From NCBI GenBank assembly GCA_007182875.1, contig AP019514.1:2728001-2792000 (forward strand): a stretch of DNA of 64,000 nt. The letters run 5' to 3'. Shown piece by piece: positions 10,974 through 21,803 of the stretch. Below the pieces are notes generated by a model. That model made no database searches. It saw only the letters and a list, made by a program, of their open reading frames with translations, and had not been told where the DNA came from. Position numbers and translations under genes: made by a program. Position 1 is the stretch's first letter. The number at the start of each line of letters is the position of its first letter. This stretch comes from Vreelandella sulfidaeris (GTDB lineage Bacteria > Pseudomonadota > Gammaproteobacteria > Pseudomonadales > Halomonadaceae).

Positions 10974-12200
10974 TTACTGGAAACGGCTGCGTAATCGTTC
11001 AAGCAACGCTTGTGTCGCAAATCCATCGGGTATTAACCCTTGATCACGCTGAAAGTTCCGTAAACCTTGCCGCGTATTGGGCCCCATGACGCCATCAGCG
11101 CCGCCTACCGAGTAACCGGCACGGTTTAACGCCCGCTGAAGCTCTTGAACATCGTCACGAGTGAGTGGCTCTTGATCCCGCGGCCAGCCGTGCTGAATAC
11201 CATCTCGTCCGGCAATCGCATCCCCGAGCGTTGCCACGGCCAACGCATAACTAGTGGCATTGTTATAGCGTAGGATCGCGCGAAAGTTAGCGCCGACTAA
11301 AAAAGCGGGGCCATCCGCGCCAGCCGGAATGACGATGGCAGCGCTATCGAAGTTCGGCAACTCACCCTGTTGCGCCTGAACGCCCTGAGAACGCCATTCG
11401 GCGGTGCTGCGTCGCTCGGTTTGGGCATAATCAAAGCCTTCAGGCAAACGCACCTCAACCCCCCAAGGCTGACCTGTTTGCCAACCGGCTCGGTCAAGAT
11501 AGTTAGCTGTTGATGCCATGACGTCGGGGATGCTGCCCCAGATATCACGACGTCCATCGCCATCACCATCTACGGCATAGGCTTCAAAGCTGCTGGGAAT
11601 AAACTGGGTATGACCCATAGCCCCCGCCCAGGATCCTTTCATCTGCTCAGCAGCGATATCTCCCTCGTCGATGATACGTAAAGCAGCGAGCAATTCACCA
11701 CGAGCAAAATCACGGCGCCGGCCATCATAAGCCAGCGTGGCAAGGGACTCTAACGTCGAAAAATCACCGAAATTACTGCCGTAGTTACTTTCAATGCCCC
11801 AAATGGCAACAATAATTTCGGCAGGCACGCCAAAACGCTGCTGCATCTGCAGTGCGGTATCGCGGTGCTCAGCTAGTTTCTCACGGCCGGTATTAATACG
11901 TGTGGACGAAACGGCGGTATCAAGGTACTCCCAGATAGGTCGCACGAATTCAGGCTGATAGCCGTCGAGTTCAATGACACGCTCACGGTAGCGTACGCCA
12001 TCCAACGCATCGCTCAGGGTCGCTTCGCTGATTCCCTGATCCGCTGCATACTGACGAAATTGCTGAAGCCATTCTTGAAAATTAGCGTAGCTAACCTCGG
12101 TGGCCGCCTGAGTATCTACTTCTGACATTAATTGAGCGTTTGCTAGCGCTACGCTTCCTGCAAAAGACGTGCTTAACGCTGCTATTAATGAAAAACACAT
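10974..12200 (-). CDS. Lytic murein transglycosylase (MltB/SLT_2 family) with peptidoglycan-binding domain
   Basis: Intact protein of about 408 residues. A signal peptide (MCFSLIAALSTSFAGSVALA) precedes an MltB-like catalytic domain (about residues 30-330) with the general-acid Glu in WGIESNYGSNFG, plus MKGSWAGAMGHTQFIPSSF and GDGRRDIW. A C-terminal PG_binding_1 domain (about 345-405) contains VQELQRALNRAGYSVGGADG. It cleaves glycan strands to 1,6-anhydromuramyl ends in the periplasm. I prefer ATG 12200; a TTG at 12212 is the in-frame alternative. Confidence 0.93.
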   Translation of the reverse strand: MCFSLIAALSTSFAGSVALANAQLMSEVDTQAATEVSYANFQEWLQQFRQYAADQGISEATLSDALDGVRYRERVIELDGYQPEFVRPIWEYLDTAVSSTRINTGREKLAEHRDTALQMQQRFGVPAEIIVAIWGIESNYGSNFGDFSTLESLATLAYDGRRRDFARGELLAALRIIDEGDIAAEQMKGSWAGAMGHTQFIPSSFEAYAVDGDGDGRRDIWGSIPDVMASTANYLDRAGWQTGQPWGVEVRLPEGFDYAQTERRSTAEWRSQGVQAQQGELPNFDSAAIVIPAGADGPAFLVGANFRAILRYNNATSYALAVATLGDAIAGRDGIQHGWPRDQEPLTRDDVQELQRALNRAGYSVGGADGVMGPNTRQGLRNFQRDQGLIPDGFATQALLERLRSRFQ

Positions 12201-12203
12201 AAA

Positions 12204-12220
12204 GGGCGGCAACGCCGCCC
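12204..12220 (-). terminator. GC-rich hairpin before the lytic transglycosylase start
   Basis: Seven-base arms GGGCGGC / GCCGCCC close a three-base loop and, on the minus strand, are followed by TTT then TTTTT ten bases on. It lies about 165 bp after the photolyase stop and abuts the ATG at 12200, so it could terminate or attenuate photolyase read-through. It may instead be a leader structure of the transglycosylase gene. Confidence 0.45.
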
Positions 12221-12384
12221 AACCGATAAATTACCAACCATTATTTATATCCTTAGGCAGTCCTTGGCATGCCCGGGATGATGGCCTAGAAAAGTCGTAG
12301 ATACCAGCCCTCACGGCTGTTCAGTGTTGGCAATTAACCTATTGCGCTACCCAACCCGAGCGTCGGGCTTGATATTCCTATCGC

Positions 12385-13776
12385 TTAGAGAGGAATCAAC
12401 CATCGCTCCCACTGCTTAGGCTCGACACAAGGCGCCTCAAACGCCAAAGGATAGGCACGCCAAGGCTGGTGACGCTTTGAACCGTAGGGAAGATTGGCGA
12501 GCGGCTTCAGCCAGTGAGCTACATAAAGCCCCTTGGGATCGTAATGGCTCGCCTGTTTCAACACATTAAAATAACGGTCCTGACGTGGGTCGCGCCCTAT
12601 CCCGGCAATATAGCGCCAATTGCCCCAGTTACTCGCAACATCGTAGTCAATCAAGCAGTGTTCAAACCATAGAGCGCCCAAACGCCAATCCACTTTTAGA
12701 TCGTTAACCAAAAGCTGGCCACATTCTGCCGGGCGCGATTGGAAAGCCAACCCGTATAGCGAAGCTCCAGCATTGCCGCATCGACAAACGGCAACCCGGT
12801 GGTGCCATTGCGCCAAGCATTGAAAGCGGCACATGGCTTGGCAGGCTGTCGAGAGCCAAACATTTTCGGCCCTTCCAACTCGGCAGCACGGATAAAATAC
12901 TCCCGCCAAAGTAGTTCGAACGTAATCCAATAGCTCGATTCGCTGCTGCCATACTCTGCTTCCCAAGCCTTCACCGCATCATTGACTTGGCGTGCTGACA
13001 GGCAGCCACGGGCAAGCCAGGGAGAAACACGGGTTGAAAAATTAGCGCCCAGTAGACCATTGCGGGTTTTTTTATAAGTTGCCGCGCCTCGAAGGCGCCA
13101 CAAGTAGTCGTTCAGGCGTGCATGTGCCGCTGATTCACCGCCTCTATACATGTAACCCTGGCGGTTATCTGGCTGCCAGGTAGCGCTCTGTTCGCATACG
13201 GCTTTTAGGGGAGGAAAACCTCTTGGCGCTTCAGGCCACGGGGCAGCGTTATAGGGGCACAGCGACTGCTGGGCACCGTGCATGCTTGCTCAACGCTGCG
13301 CCTAAATGCAGAAAAGCTTTCAGGCAACGCCTCACGCTCAAAAGGTAACGCTTGACGGGCCAACAGCCGTCCACCCTCTATGCATTCAAATGTCGTTTGA
13401 CTGGGCAGACCTTGGGAAACCCTCTGAATATGCGCACTTTCTTCAACGCCAGCATGCTCGGCAACGCGTACTTGTCGTGCATTAAGCGAATCCGCCAGCT
13501 CAATTACAACGTCACTGGGCTTGCCAATCCGTACTAGCAAGTCACTGCCGCGCTGCAACAGCTCGCCGCGCAATTCCATCAAGCTTTGCCATAAAAAGCG
13601 TAAGCGTGCGGGCCCAATACGCGGTGTCAGCTCACCATCAATTAATGGCGCAAACCACTGCTCATCGACAACGTAAAGGCACACTAGGTGGCTAGGGGGA
13701 ACAGCGAAGTGAAAAGAGGATTATCAGCAATACGCAGATCGTCTTGCAGCCACACTATGTTAATCATGCTGTTCAT
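12385..13776 (-). CDS. DASH-family cryptochrome / deoxyribodipyrimidine photolyase, frameshifted
   Basis: FAD flavoprotein of about 465 residues. The N-terminal Rossmann photolyase domain starts at ATG 13776 ([20 protein letters not shown]), eight bases after AAGGAGG; a break near 13690 leads into [18 protein letters not shown]. The FAD-binding half carries [50 protein letters not shown], then [20 protein letters not shown] and [19 protein letters not shown], which match DASH proteins better than class I CPD photolyases. Further breaks lie near 13240 and 12705. DASH proteins repair pyrimidine dimers in single-stranded or looped DNA and may also signal. A TGTACA repeat cluster lies about 95-135 bp upstream of the start. 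Confidence 0.88.
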
Positions 13777-13869
13777 GCTCGTGCCTCCTTAGGGCGCTTA
13801 AATACTCACTACTTGTATGCTCCCTACATGGGTTTCCAGCACAATAAACATGAACTATCTACCTTATGC

Positions 13870-13910
13870 TGTACAATTATTGTACATCATTTGAGCCAAT
13901 TACTTGTACA
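13870..13910. promoter_or_regulatory. TGTACA repeat cluster upstream of the DASH photolyase
   Basis: TGTACA occurs at 13870-13875, 13881-13886 and 13905-13910. The first two are spaced exactly 11 bp start to start and form a 17-bp inverted repeat TGTACAAT-T-ATTGTACA. Operators of the B12-binding MerR-family light regulators (CarH/LitR) are, as I recall, built from 11-bp repeats with a TNTACA core, and such regulators control photolyase genes. The position 5' of a photolyase makes this a good candidate operator. No regulator gene of that family lies in the window. Confidence 0.55.
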
Positions 13911-13941
13911 ACAATCTCGGGTTTTCTTAACCGTCAGGCAT

Positions 13942-13962
13942 AAAAAAACCACCCGTAGGTGG
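13942..13962 (-). terminator. Terminator of the mrp operon
   Basis: On the minus strand CCACC-TACG-GGTGG is followed by seven T's. It lies 56 bases after the mrpG stop, at the end of the mrp operon. Confidence 0.85.
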
Positions 13963-14017
13963 CTCAATAATGGTTAATCTCACTGTCTTCGCTGTGTCTC
14001 GCTTTTTCTAGCTGATC

Positions 14018-14422
14018 TTAATCGGGATCTGTCTCCCTTGGCTGACGCTTGGCGTTTTCTTGGGTTTCCAGGCCACTTTTTAGTTCATGGGTTAACGGAT
14101 CGTAATTAGGTCGCAACTCATCCTTCACCGTGCCGCTCCATAGTTTTGAACCTACAAAGTAACCGGCTCGACCAATGACATGCGCAGCCACCGGTGCGGT
14201 CATCAAAATAAACACTATGATGGCAAATGACCGGGCGACAATGCCCACTTCAGCAAAATGCATAGCAGCCGCCAACATAATCAAGATGACGCCTAACGCC
14301 GCAGCCTTGGTGGTCGCATGCATGCGGGTTAACAAGTCAGGCAACCGCAGCAGACCTATCGAGGCAAGCAGTATAAACAGAGCGCCACCAATGATTAACG
14401 TGCCTTTTATAAAGTCAATCAT
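14018..14422 (-). CDS. mrpG: Na+/H+ antiporter subunit G
   Basis: Intact 134-residue subunit with three hydrophobic segments (from IKGTLIIGGALFILLASIGL) and the family motif RLPDLLTRMHATTKAAALG. A hydrophilic C-terminal tail of about 40 residues follows. It belongs to the seven-subunit Mrp complex that exchanges Na+ for H+ and supports salt and alkali tolerance. Start overlaps the stop of mrpF by four bases (ATGA). Confidence 0.95.
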   Translation of the reverse strand: MIDFIKGTLIIGGALFILLASIGLLRLPDLLTRMHATTKAAALGVILIMLAAAMHFAEVGIVARSFAIIVFILMTAPVAAHVIGRAGYFVGSKLWSGTVKDELRPNYDPLTHELKSGLETQENAKRQPRETDPD

Positions 14423-14685
14423 CGCGCGGTCCTCCCCCTTTCCAAAAAGCGTGCAAATGCAATCGCTGCCAAAAACCCCATCAAAGCGATCACAATAGCG
14501 GCATCCAGAAAGCTCGCGACGTCTGACTTAATCGCATATACACCCACTAATCCCACCACAGTGGTAGAAAACAGCTCTAAAGCAACCACACGGTCAGGTA
14601 AGCTGGGACCGCGCACCACACGAACAAAAGTAAGAATAAGCGCCAAACTCATGATGACTTGGCTTATTAAAATGACGATATCCAT
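14419..14685 (-). CDS. mrpF: Na+/H+ antiporter subunit F
   Basis: Intact 88-residue protein with three transmembrane helices and the MrpF signature VRGPSLPDRVVALELFST followed by FLDAAIVIALMGFLAAIAFA. Its start overlaps the end of mrpE by one base and its end overlaps mrpG, consistent with one tightly coupled operon. Confidence 0.95.
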   Translation of the reverse strand: MDIVILISQVIMSLALILTFVRVVRGPSLPDRVVALELFSTTVVGLVGVYAIKSDVASFLDAAIVIALMGFLAAIAFARFLERGRTAR

Positions 14686-15158
14686 TAGCGAAACAACTCC
14701 AAAGCCCGGTGCTCCATCTCTTTTAAGTTGCGCCGCAGTTCCTCTTCATTGTCTAAAAACATTGCGTGAATATACAAAACCTTACGGTCATCAGACACAT
14801 CCAAACTCAGCGTGCCAGGTGTTAACGAAATCAGGTTAGCCACCAGGGTGATTTCCATTTCAGTGCGGGCAGAAAGTGGCAAGGCAATAACACCAGGTTT
14901 CATATGCCAAGGCGGGGTTACTATATCGAAGGCCACACGTAAGTTGGCTTGAATTAATTCTTTAAGAAAAAAACCGATAAAGCCGATGAAACGTGGTATT
15001 CGCGCTGGGTAGCCCTTCAAAGAATCGAGTTGAGGTTCAATCAATACCAGCGTGAAATAACCAAATATTAACCCGACAAGGAGATTCAAACCGCTAAAAT
15101 CACCGCTTAACAACACCCATGCGAGTCCTAGCAACAGATTCCAAATTGCACCGGTCAT
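14685..15158 (-). CDS. mrpE: Na+/H+ antiporter subunit E
   Basis: Intact 157-residue membrane protein. Two or three N-terminal helices are followed by a cytoplasmic domain with LANLRVAFDIVTPPWHMKPG-like sequence and LVANLISLTPGTLSLDVSDD, the MrpE hallmark. Its start overlaps the mrpD stop by four bases. Confidence 0.95.
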   Translation of the reverse strand: MTGAIWNLLLGLAWVLLSGDFSGLNLLVGLIFGYFTLVLIEPQLDSLKGYPARIPRFIGFIGFFLKELIQANLRVAFDIVTPPWHMKPGVIALPLSARTEMEITLVANLISLTPGTLSLDVSDDRKVLYIHAMFLDNEEELRRNLKEMEHRALELFR

Positions 15159-16759
15159 GGCGTCATCTCCCCGGCTTCAACTTCGGGTTCTTCCTCTGCA
15201 GTAGCAGCGGGTTCCAGTAGCACATCGTCAGCACTCGCTGAAGCACCCAGCACGGCTTCTACATACCCGGAAGGCTCATACAATTGATCCCCAATAGCCA
15301 TCATCACCCACATGATAGGCTCGGCGAGCACACCAATCATTAAAGAGCAGAGAGCCAACACCATCACCGGCGAATACATCATCCACAGGCTTGGCTTTAA
15401 CAGCCGCCCATCGTCACCCGTCGGCGTGGCGGTTTCAGGCACTTGGTTATCTTCAGGGAGAGATTTCCAAAACACCTCATTCCAGATTTTCACCATGGAA
15501 TAGAGCGTCATTAACCCAACGGCCAGCGCGATACCGGTCACAACATAGGCTTCAATTTCTAAACCGGCGCGTACAATCACAAATTTGGCAAAAAGCCTGA
15601 TAACGGCGGCACACCCGCCAGTGAAAAGGCAGACACGAAGAACGCAACGGCGAGCCAAGGGCGCTCCCGGTACAACCCTCCCATTTTTTTAAGTTGATAG
15701 GTGCCCTGCAGACGATGAGTGATACCACTAATGAGGAAGAGGTTGGTCTTCACCACCATGTTATGGACGATCGCAAACACGCCACCGGCTATCGCCAAGG
15801 GGGTGTATAACGCCAGCCCCAAGATCATGTAGCCAATCTGGCTGACAATGTGAAATGACAAAATGCGCCTGAACTCGTACTGAGCTGCCGCGCCTAAAAC
15901 ACCCGTTACCATGGTAAAAACCGCGCCCCAGAGCATAATATCCTGAAGATAACCCATGGTTTGATCGAAGATTAAAGTGAAGACGCGGAACATTGCATAA
16001 ACGCCTACCTTGGTGAGAAGCCCAGCAAACAAGGCTGAAACTGCTACCGGTGGCGTGTGATAAGAGGCTGGCAGCCAAAAGAACAACGGAAAAGCCGCTG
16101 ATTTAATCCCGAAAGCGACCATAAACATGACCGCTAACACTTCAACCATGCCGGTGTGTTCCGCCTCATCCATGCGTAATGCTATATCCGCCATGTTGAG
16201 CGTCCCTACCATCCCGTAGAGCAGCCCCACAGCCGACAAGAAAATAACCGATGCCAGCAAATTCAAGGTAACGTACTTAATCGCGCCTTCCATTTGTGCG
16301 CGCTCGCCGCCCAGAATCAGCAGCGCAAACGAAGCCACCAGCATCACCTCAAACCACACATAAAGATTAAAGATATCGCCGGTTAGAAACGCCCCCATCA
16401 CCCCCGGCAAGCAGCAGGTGCATCAACGGATAATAACCAAATTTTTCATGGCCACGGCCAGTCGTCGCCAACGAGTAAATCCCCATTGCCAAGCCGATAA
16501 TCGCGGTCATTAATACCATCACCGCACTCAGTAAGTCGGCAATTAAGGTAATCCCAAACGGGGCTGGCCAACTGCCCATTTGCATAGTGACGTAGCCATC
16601 CGACAGGGTCGATACAAACAACCACAAGCTGACAATTAATAACGCAATATTGCCCGCCACAGCCACAAAGCGCTGCATAGGCCGTGAGCGCCAAAACAAT
16701 AACGAGATGGCTCCTGACAGCAACGGCAAGAGGACGGGAAGAGCGACTTCAGGCCTCAC
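15155..16759 (-). CDS. mrpD: Na+/H+ antiporter subunit D, frameshifted
   Basis: Fourteen-helix subunit homologous to the proton-pumping NuoL/M/N subunits of complex I. Three frames contribute: 16759 to about 16400 ([20 protein letters not shown]), about 16400-15600 ([20 protein letters not shown], with the membrane Glu; [20 protein letters not shown], with the conserved Lys; [20 protein letters not shown]) and about 15600-15155. Breaks lie near 16405 and 15600. The C-terminus carries an unusually acidic, alanine-rich tail (about 30 residues, [15 protein letters not shown]). About 535 residues after repair. Confidence 0.93.
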
Positions 16760-17103
16760 GTGTCAGTATCCTTCATCTTATCGAGATCATCGGCTTTAAC
16801 GACTTCGTAGGCGCGTCGAATCAATACCACCGCAAACGCAAGCACCCCAAAGGCAATCACGATCGCCGTTAGCACTACCGCTTGGGGTAAGGGGTCGGCG
16901 ACACCGCTAGGTGGCTGCATCATGCCTTCTGCAATCAACGGCGGTGCTCCCCGCGTCATGCCCGCCGTGGTAAATATCAGCAAATTGGCGGCGTTAGAAA
17001 GCAGCATCAAACCAATGACCAGTTTGACAATGGAGCGACGCAGCATCATGAAAATAGCCGTCGCATACAGCAGGCCAATGGCCAATGCCATTAATGGTTC
17101 CAT
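16756..17103 (-). CDS. mrpC: Na+/H+ antiporter subunit C
   Basis: Intact 115-residue NuoK-like subunit with three helices: the first near [17 protein letters not shown], the second [18 protein letters not shown] and the third [20 protein letters not shown]. The conserved LPQALVLTAIVI-type motif is present as [12 protein letters not shown]. Stop overlaps the mrpD start by four bases. Confidence 0.95.
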   Translation of the reverse strand: MEPLMALAIGLLYATAIFMMLRRSIVKLVIGLMLLSNAANLLIFTTAGMTRGAPPLIAEGMMQPPSGVADPLPQAVVLTAIVIAFGVLAFAVVLIRRAYEVVKADDLDKMKDTDT

Positions 17104-17121
17104 ACGAAGCCTCCTGTTAAC

Positions 17122-17553
17122 TCACGGTTCATCCTTATCAACCTCCATCAGCGTCATTACCATGCCGGTGACAGAACCGAGCACAGCAAAATAGACACCA
17201 ATATCAAAAAATCAGCGGCGTAGAGGCTTTAAAGTCAATGACCGGCACTGTCCACCATTGAGCGGTCAAAAATGGTTGGCCCATAAACCAAGCGGGAACC
17301 ACTGAGACCATCCCCAGCAGCAGGCCAACGCCGATCAGATCGCGGGGATCGACCATTCGCAGTACTTCTTTGGTAGCGCTCACACCAAAGGCAAATAGAT
17401 AGAGGGTAAACGCCCCGCCGCCACCAAGCCGGCGATGAAACCACCGCCGGGTTCATCGTGCCCTCTCAACAACAAAAACACCGAAAAAAGCAACTGTAAC
17501 GGCATCAAAAAGCGGGCGGCCGTATTGAGAATAATCGTGCCTGACTTAACCAT
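17122..17553 (-). CDS. mrpB: Na+/H+ antiporter subunit B, two compensating frameshifts
   Basis: About 143 residues, hidden from simple translation by two breaks that cancel. From ATG 17553 it reads [20 protein letters not shown], then [20 protein letters not shown], the MnhB signature. A base is missing near 17410 (restoring [14 protein letters not shown]). The middle frame continues [20 protein letters not shown]. An extra T in the run near 17205-17212 returns the frame at [20 protein letters not shown]. Start overlaps the end of mrpA by eight bases. Confidence 0.88.
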
Positions 17554-19906
17554 CGTAAGGCTCCTTAGCTACCTTGCTGCTCGTTTCGCTTTTGCCGCTG
17601 CTGCCTTCCCCATGACGTGATTCACCCTGACGCAACTTGAGCATGGCGATAACGCCAATGGCTGCGAGTGCCAGCACGAACATTTCACCAAGCGTATCCA
17701 GAGCGCGGTAATCGACCAAAATAACGTTGACGATATTACGGCCATGGGCCAATGGTGCACTGTTCTCGATCATATAGGTTGAAATCGGCTCAAACTGTTG
17801 AATGCTCCACGCTGTCATAATCAGTAGGCAGATCAAAATGCCGACCATAGCGGCTACGGAGCCATCACGTATACGCTCAAGGTTGGTCGAAAGATTAGAG
17901 AACCGTGGTAGCCGGAACAACACGAGCACCAGCAAAATCACCGTTAGGGTTTCCACCAATAATTGGGTAATCGCCAAATCGGGCGCGCTGAACAGAATAA
18001 AAATTAACGCAATGGAAAACCCATCACCCCAACAGACACCACCGCTCCAAGACGTGAACGAGTCGTTGTGGCAAAAGTGCACCCATCGCCATGGTGCCCG
18101 CCACGACCACCTCGTGGAAACGAACATCAAGTTCAAAGGTAAACATTGGCGAATGACGCAGTAAGATCGAATTACCAATAAGCGCGATGAGCGTTACTAA
18201 CATCACCAGGATGTAATTGCGCATATAGCCGTTTTGCAACAGCCGCGTCTGCCATTCAGAGAACTGCACGATGCCGTTCATCATGCTTTCATAGCCTGCT
18301 TCAGGTCCATGGCGCATGATCGGTGCCAATATAGAAAGCTTGGCACGCACACTGTCCCAACGTTTAAAGAGTAGAAAGCCAAAACCAATGCTAATGATCG
18401 ACATTATCAAAGCGACATTGACACCGTACCAAAGCGACAGCGCCACCTCGATGGTTTGACCAGAAATGGAGGTCGCCGCCGCCGTCAGCAGCGCGTTTGC
18501 ACCTAAAACTGACGGTAGCAAACCCAACAGTAGCGACCCCAGTGCAAGCAAGGCAGGCCCTATCAACATGCTGTTAGGCGCTTCATGGGGCTCGCTCGGG
18601 GTATGGTGACGTTTACCGAAAAACGGACGCAACGCCACAATAAAGGCAACGGCAATCGTTAAGACGGAGGCAAAAAGGCAAATAGCACTAGCAGTGTTTG
18701 GAAGCTATCAGCGCCGAGCACTGACTCTAGCATTAACTCCTTACCTATAAAGCCAATCAGCGGCGGCGCCCCTGCAAGAGAAAGTGCAGCAACCATGGCG
18801 ATAGTCGCCGTTAGCGGCATCACCGAACGCAGCCCGCCCATCTGAGTAACGTCTTTGGTCCCGGTTTCATGGTCAAGAATACCGGCGACCATAAACAGCG
18901 CCCCTTATACAACGAGTGCGCCAACAGGAAAGTGACGAAGGCAGTCATCGCGTACTCGGTGCCGATGCCCAGTAGCATGGTGAGTGTGCCCAGTGCCATG
19001 ATGGTCGAGTAGGCGAGCAGCTTTTTAATATTGGTGTGATGAATAGCTAAAAATGCACCGACCAGCATCGTGGTCGCACCTACCACGGAAAGAATTCCAA
19101 CCCATAGGGCCGTGCCGCCCAGCTCCGGATGCAGGCGCGCCAACAGGTAAATACCGGCTTTCACCATAGTGGCAGAGTGCAGGTAGGCGGACACCGGTGT
19201 GGGCGCCGCCATTGCGTTGGGTAACCAGAAGTGGAACGGGAACTGAGCTGACTTGGTAAATGCCCCCAACAACAAGCAGATCAACATAGGGTATAGAGCG
19301 CGTGTTCGCGCAAATCGGCTTCCTGGCTAAGAATATCCGCCAGCGACCAGCTTCCACTCGCAATTCCAAGCAGCAGTAGCCCTGCCATTAATGCCAAACC
19401 GCCGGCGACAGTGACGAATAAGCCCTGTCGCGCTGACTTGCGAGCATTGATGTCAGCGTGGTTAAAACCAATCAACAGATAGGAGGTAATGCTGGTCAGT
19501 TCCCAGAAAATAAATAGCGTAAAAAGCCCATCGGCGAGTACTAGCCCCAGCATGGAGACCATGAAGGCGACGAGAGCAAAATGAAATCGAGGAAGGTCAG
19601 GGTGATTTTTTAGGTACCCACCGGCATACACCAGCACACAGGCACCCATCACAGTAATCAATAGCCCAAAGAGCAGCGATAATCCGTCCAACAGAAAAGA
19701 AAGACTGATTCCAAGAGAAGGCACCCACTGCCACTCGAAGAGTAAGCGACCGTTTTCAAGAACTTCCGGCGCCTGGAGTAACAGCCACACCGTTAGCGCA
19801 GCAGGAAACAGGGCCAAAAAAGGCTGGTACGCTGGCCAAACCAGCGGTTCAACACAGGCGACAATGCGGCCAGTACGAAGCCCATTAACACGGCGAACTG
19901 TATCAA
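17546..19906 (-). CDS. mrpA: Na+/H+ antiporter subunit A, multiply frameshifted
   Basis: Largest Mrp subunit, NuoL-like with an MrpB-like C-terminal extension, about 790 residues. Frames follow one another: [20 protein letters not shown] (19.5 kb), [20 protein letters not shown] and [20 protein letters not shown] (19.2 kb, with the catalytic Lys), [20 protein letters not shown] (18.75 kb) and [20 protein letters not shown] plus [20 protein letters not shown] at the C-terminus. Breaks lie near 19835, 19285, 18900, 18650 and 18030. I start at TTG 19906, eight bases after GGAGG, because the family N-terminus ([19 protein letters not shown]) begins there; a later ATG is possible. Confidence 0.92.
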
Positions 19907-20068
19907 GCGAAACCTCCAAAATGACGAAAGGCTCACCCTTCAAGTCGAGGTGAATACCAGGCACGCTACCTTGCCACTGGCATTTAAGCGTTGAAGAAAT
20001 GTGATTCCAAAGTTGTACACCTTATAACAGCTAGTTTTGACAGGCTAGCCAAACTCATAAACGCAAAC

Positions 20069-20099
20069 AGCCGCTAGCGATTAAAATCGTCTAGCGGCT
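20069..20099. terminator. Hairpin between hemH and mrpA
   Basis: Nine-base arms AGCCGCTAG / CTAGCGGCT, extended by CGAT / ATCG past a one-base bulge, with a TAAA loop. It lies 40 bases after the hemH stop on the minus strand. GTTTGCGTTT follows, a weak T-rich stretch, so it is a probable hemH terminator. Confidence 0.6.
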
Positions 20100-20138
20100 A
20101 GTAGTAGCTACTTTCTGGGGGAAAGAGGGTATTACAGG

Positions 20139-21217
20139 CTAGGCAACCGGCAACCAACCGGCTAATTCATTGTTGATAACGTCTAGCAGCGCTTCGATAT
20201 GGTCGTCTCGGTCGTTCAGGCATGGAATATAGCTAAACGTTTCACCGCCCGCCTCCATAAAGCTATCGCGTATTTCCTCTTCTATCTCCTCCAGAGTTTC
20301 GACGCAATCTGACGAAAAGGCCGGCGACATAATCGCAATATGTTTATGTCCCTGCTTGGCGAGCTCCGCTACGTGATTAATAGTTTGCGGGCCGACCCAC
20401 TTCTCAGGGCCAAACTGTGACTGGAAGGCGGTATCCACCTCCTCTTTGCTGAAGCCAAGCTTCTCACGCAGTAGGCGTGTGGTTTTCTGGCACTGACAAT
20501 GGTAAGGATCGCCTTCCAACAGGTAGCGTTCGGGAACCCCATGGTAGCTAGCAACCAGCTTGGTAGGCCGGGTAGAAAAAACCGTCGTAGGCTTCTTCCA
20601 CTGAATTGGCCAACGCCTGGATGTAAGCAGGATGTTCGAAATAAGCGGGCACCGTACGAATATAAGGCTGCCACTTCATTTTCATCAGGGTGCGAAACGC
20701 CTGATCATTCGCCGTTGCCGTGGTCGGCGAACCGTACTGTGGGTAGAGCGGAAAAAAGACGATTCGCTCGCAGTCCTTCTCTTTAATCGTGTCAGCACGC
20801 TTTGCGTAGAGGGATTACCGTAGCGCATACAGAAATCGACTTCGACATCGTCACCGTAAAGGGCTTTCAACCGAGTGGTCATCTTCTCGGTCTGAGCACG
20901 GGTGGTCGTCAATAGTGGGCTTTCGTTTTTTCATTATTCCAGATTCCCCGGTACGCCTTGCCCGATGAAAATGGTCGCTTAGTCAAAATAATTAGCTGTA
21001 GTAGCGGCTGCCATTTCCAACCGGCATAGTCGACCACACGCTTATCAGAAAGAAATTCATTTAAGTAACGGCGCATTGACCAATAGTCGGTGGCATCCGG
21101 GGTTCCCAAGTTGGCTAGCACAACACCCACTTTGGCACGAGACACGGCGGGATGATCGCTGGGTGCATGGGCCAAGCGGCCCTCGCCCGGGTGATCCTTG
21201 ACGACATTCTCGGTCAT
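20139..21217 (-). CDS. hemH: Ferrochelatase, frameshifted
   Basis: Inserts Fe2+ into protoporphyrin IX at the end of heme synthesis. The first frame reads VGVVLANLGTPDATDYWSMR and EFLSDKRVVDYAGWKWQPLL. Later frames carry VDFCMRYGNPSTQSVLTRL, the metal-binding His in VASYHGVPERYL (around 20535) and EGDPYHCQCQKTTRLLREKL, then the conserved IMSPAFSSDCVETLEEI block. Breaks lie near 20920, 20800, 20580 and 20525. About 360 residues, on the long side because of a hydrophilic N-terminus. Confidence 0.92.
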
Positions 21218-21388
21218 TACGCTTGCTCCTGGAAAATTACGATATTACTCACAATCACTATAAACTGGCTAAATCCTATCACTTTTCGTCAAAGCGGCGG
21301 CATAAAGTTATACTATCGACATCATTTGTATAACTACATACCAACTCATGTCTAAGCCTTTGGTCCAAAGCGATGCTAATAAGGAGTC

Positions 21389-21788
21389 ATGATGAGTCGC
21401 TACACACCGCTGCACGCTTCACCACCCGTCACACTGTTTCATGATGGGCACTGTCCTTTCTGCCAGCAAGAAGTGGCGTGGCTAGAAAAGCATCGTCATC
21501 GGGAACATATTGCGCTGGTAGATATTCAGGCCAATGACTTTAACCCCCAAGCATATGGGCAGGAATTTAACGCGATGATGGGCCAGCTACATTTAAAAGA
21601 CAGCAAGGGAGAATGGTATATCGGTATGGATGCCAGCCGTGCCCTCTATGCAGTATTGGGCTACCGGCGGCTGGTGAAGATTTCGTGCTTACCGGGAATA
21701 CGCGGAGCTATGAACGCCGGTTACCGCTTTTGCCCGTCGCCGAATTAAGCTTGGACAATGGTGGGAAAGGAGTCAGGCTAAACGTTAA
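21389..21788 (+). CDS. DCC-family thiol-disulfide oxidoreductase (DUF393), frameshifted at the C-terminus
   Basis: About 130 residues. The family's DxxCxxC motif appears as FHDGHCPFCQQEV near residue 17, followed by the middle block DASRALYAVLGYRRLVKISC. The TTTT run near 21728 contains one T too many: removal gives GYRFARRRIKLGQWW and an end at 21788 instead of 21748. AAGGAG at 21381-21386 fits the second ATG (21392) better than the first. Redox partner unknown. Confidence 0.82.
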
Positions 21789-21803
21789 AGGGAAAGCATA
21801 ATG

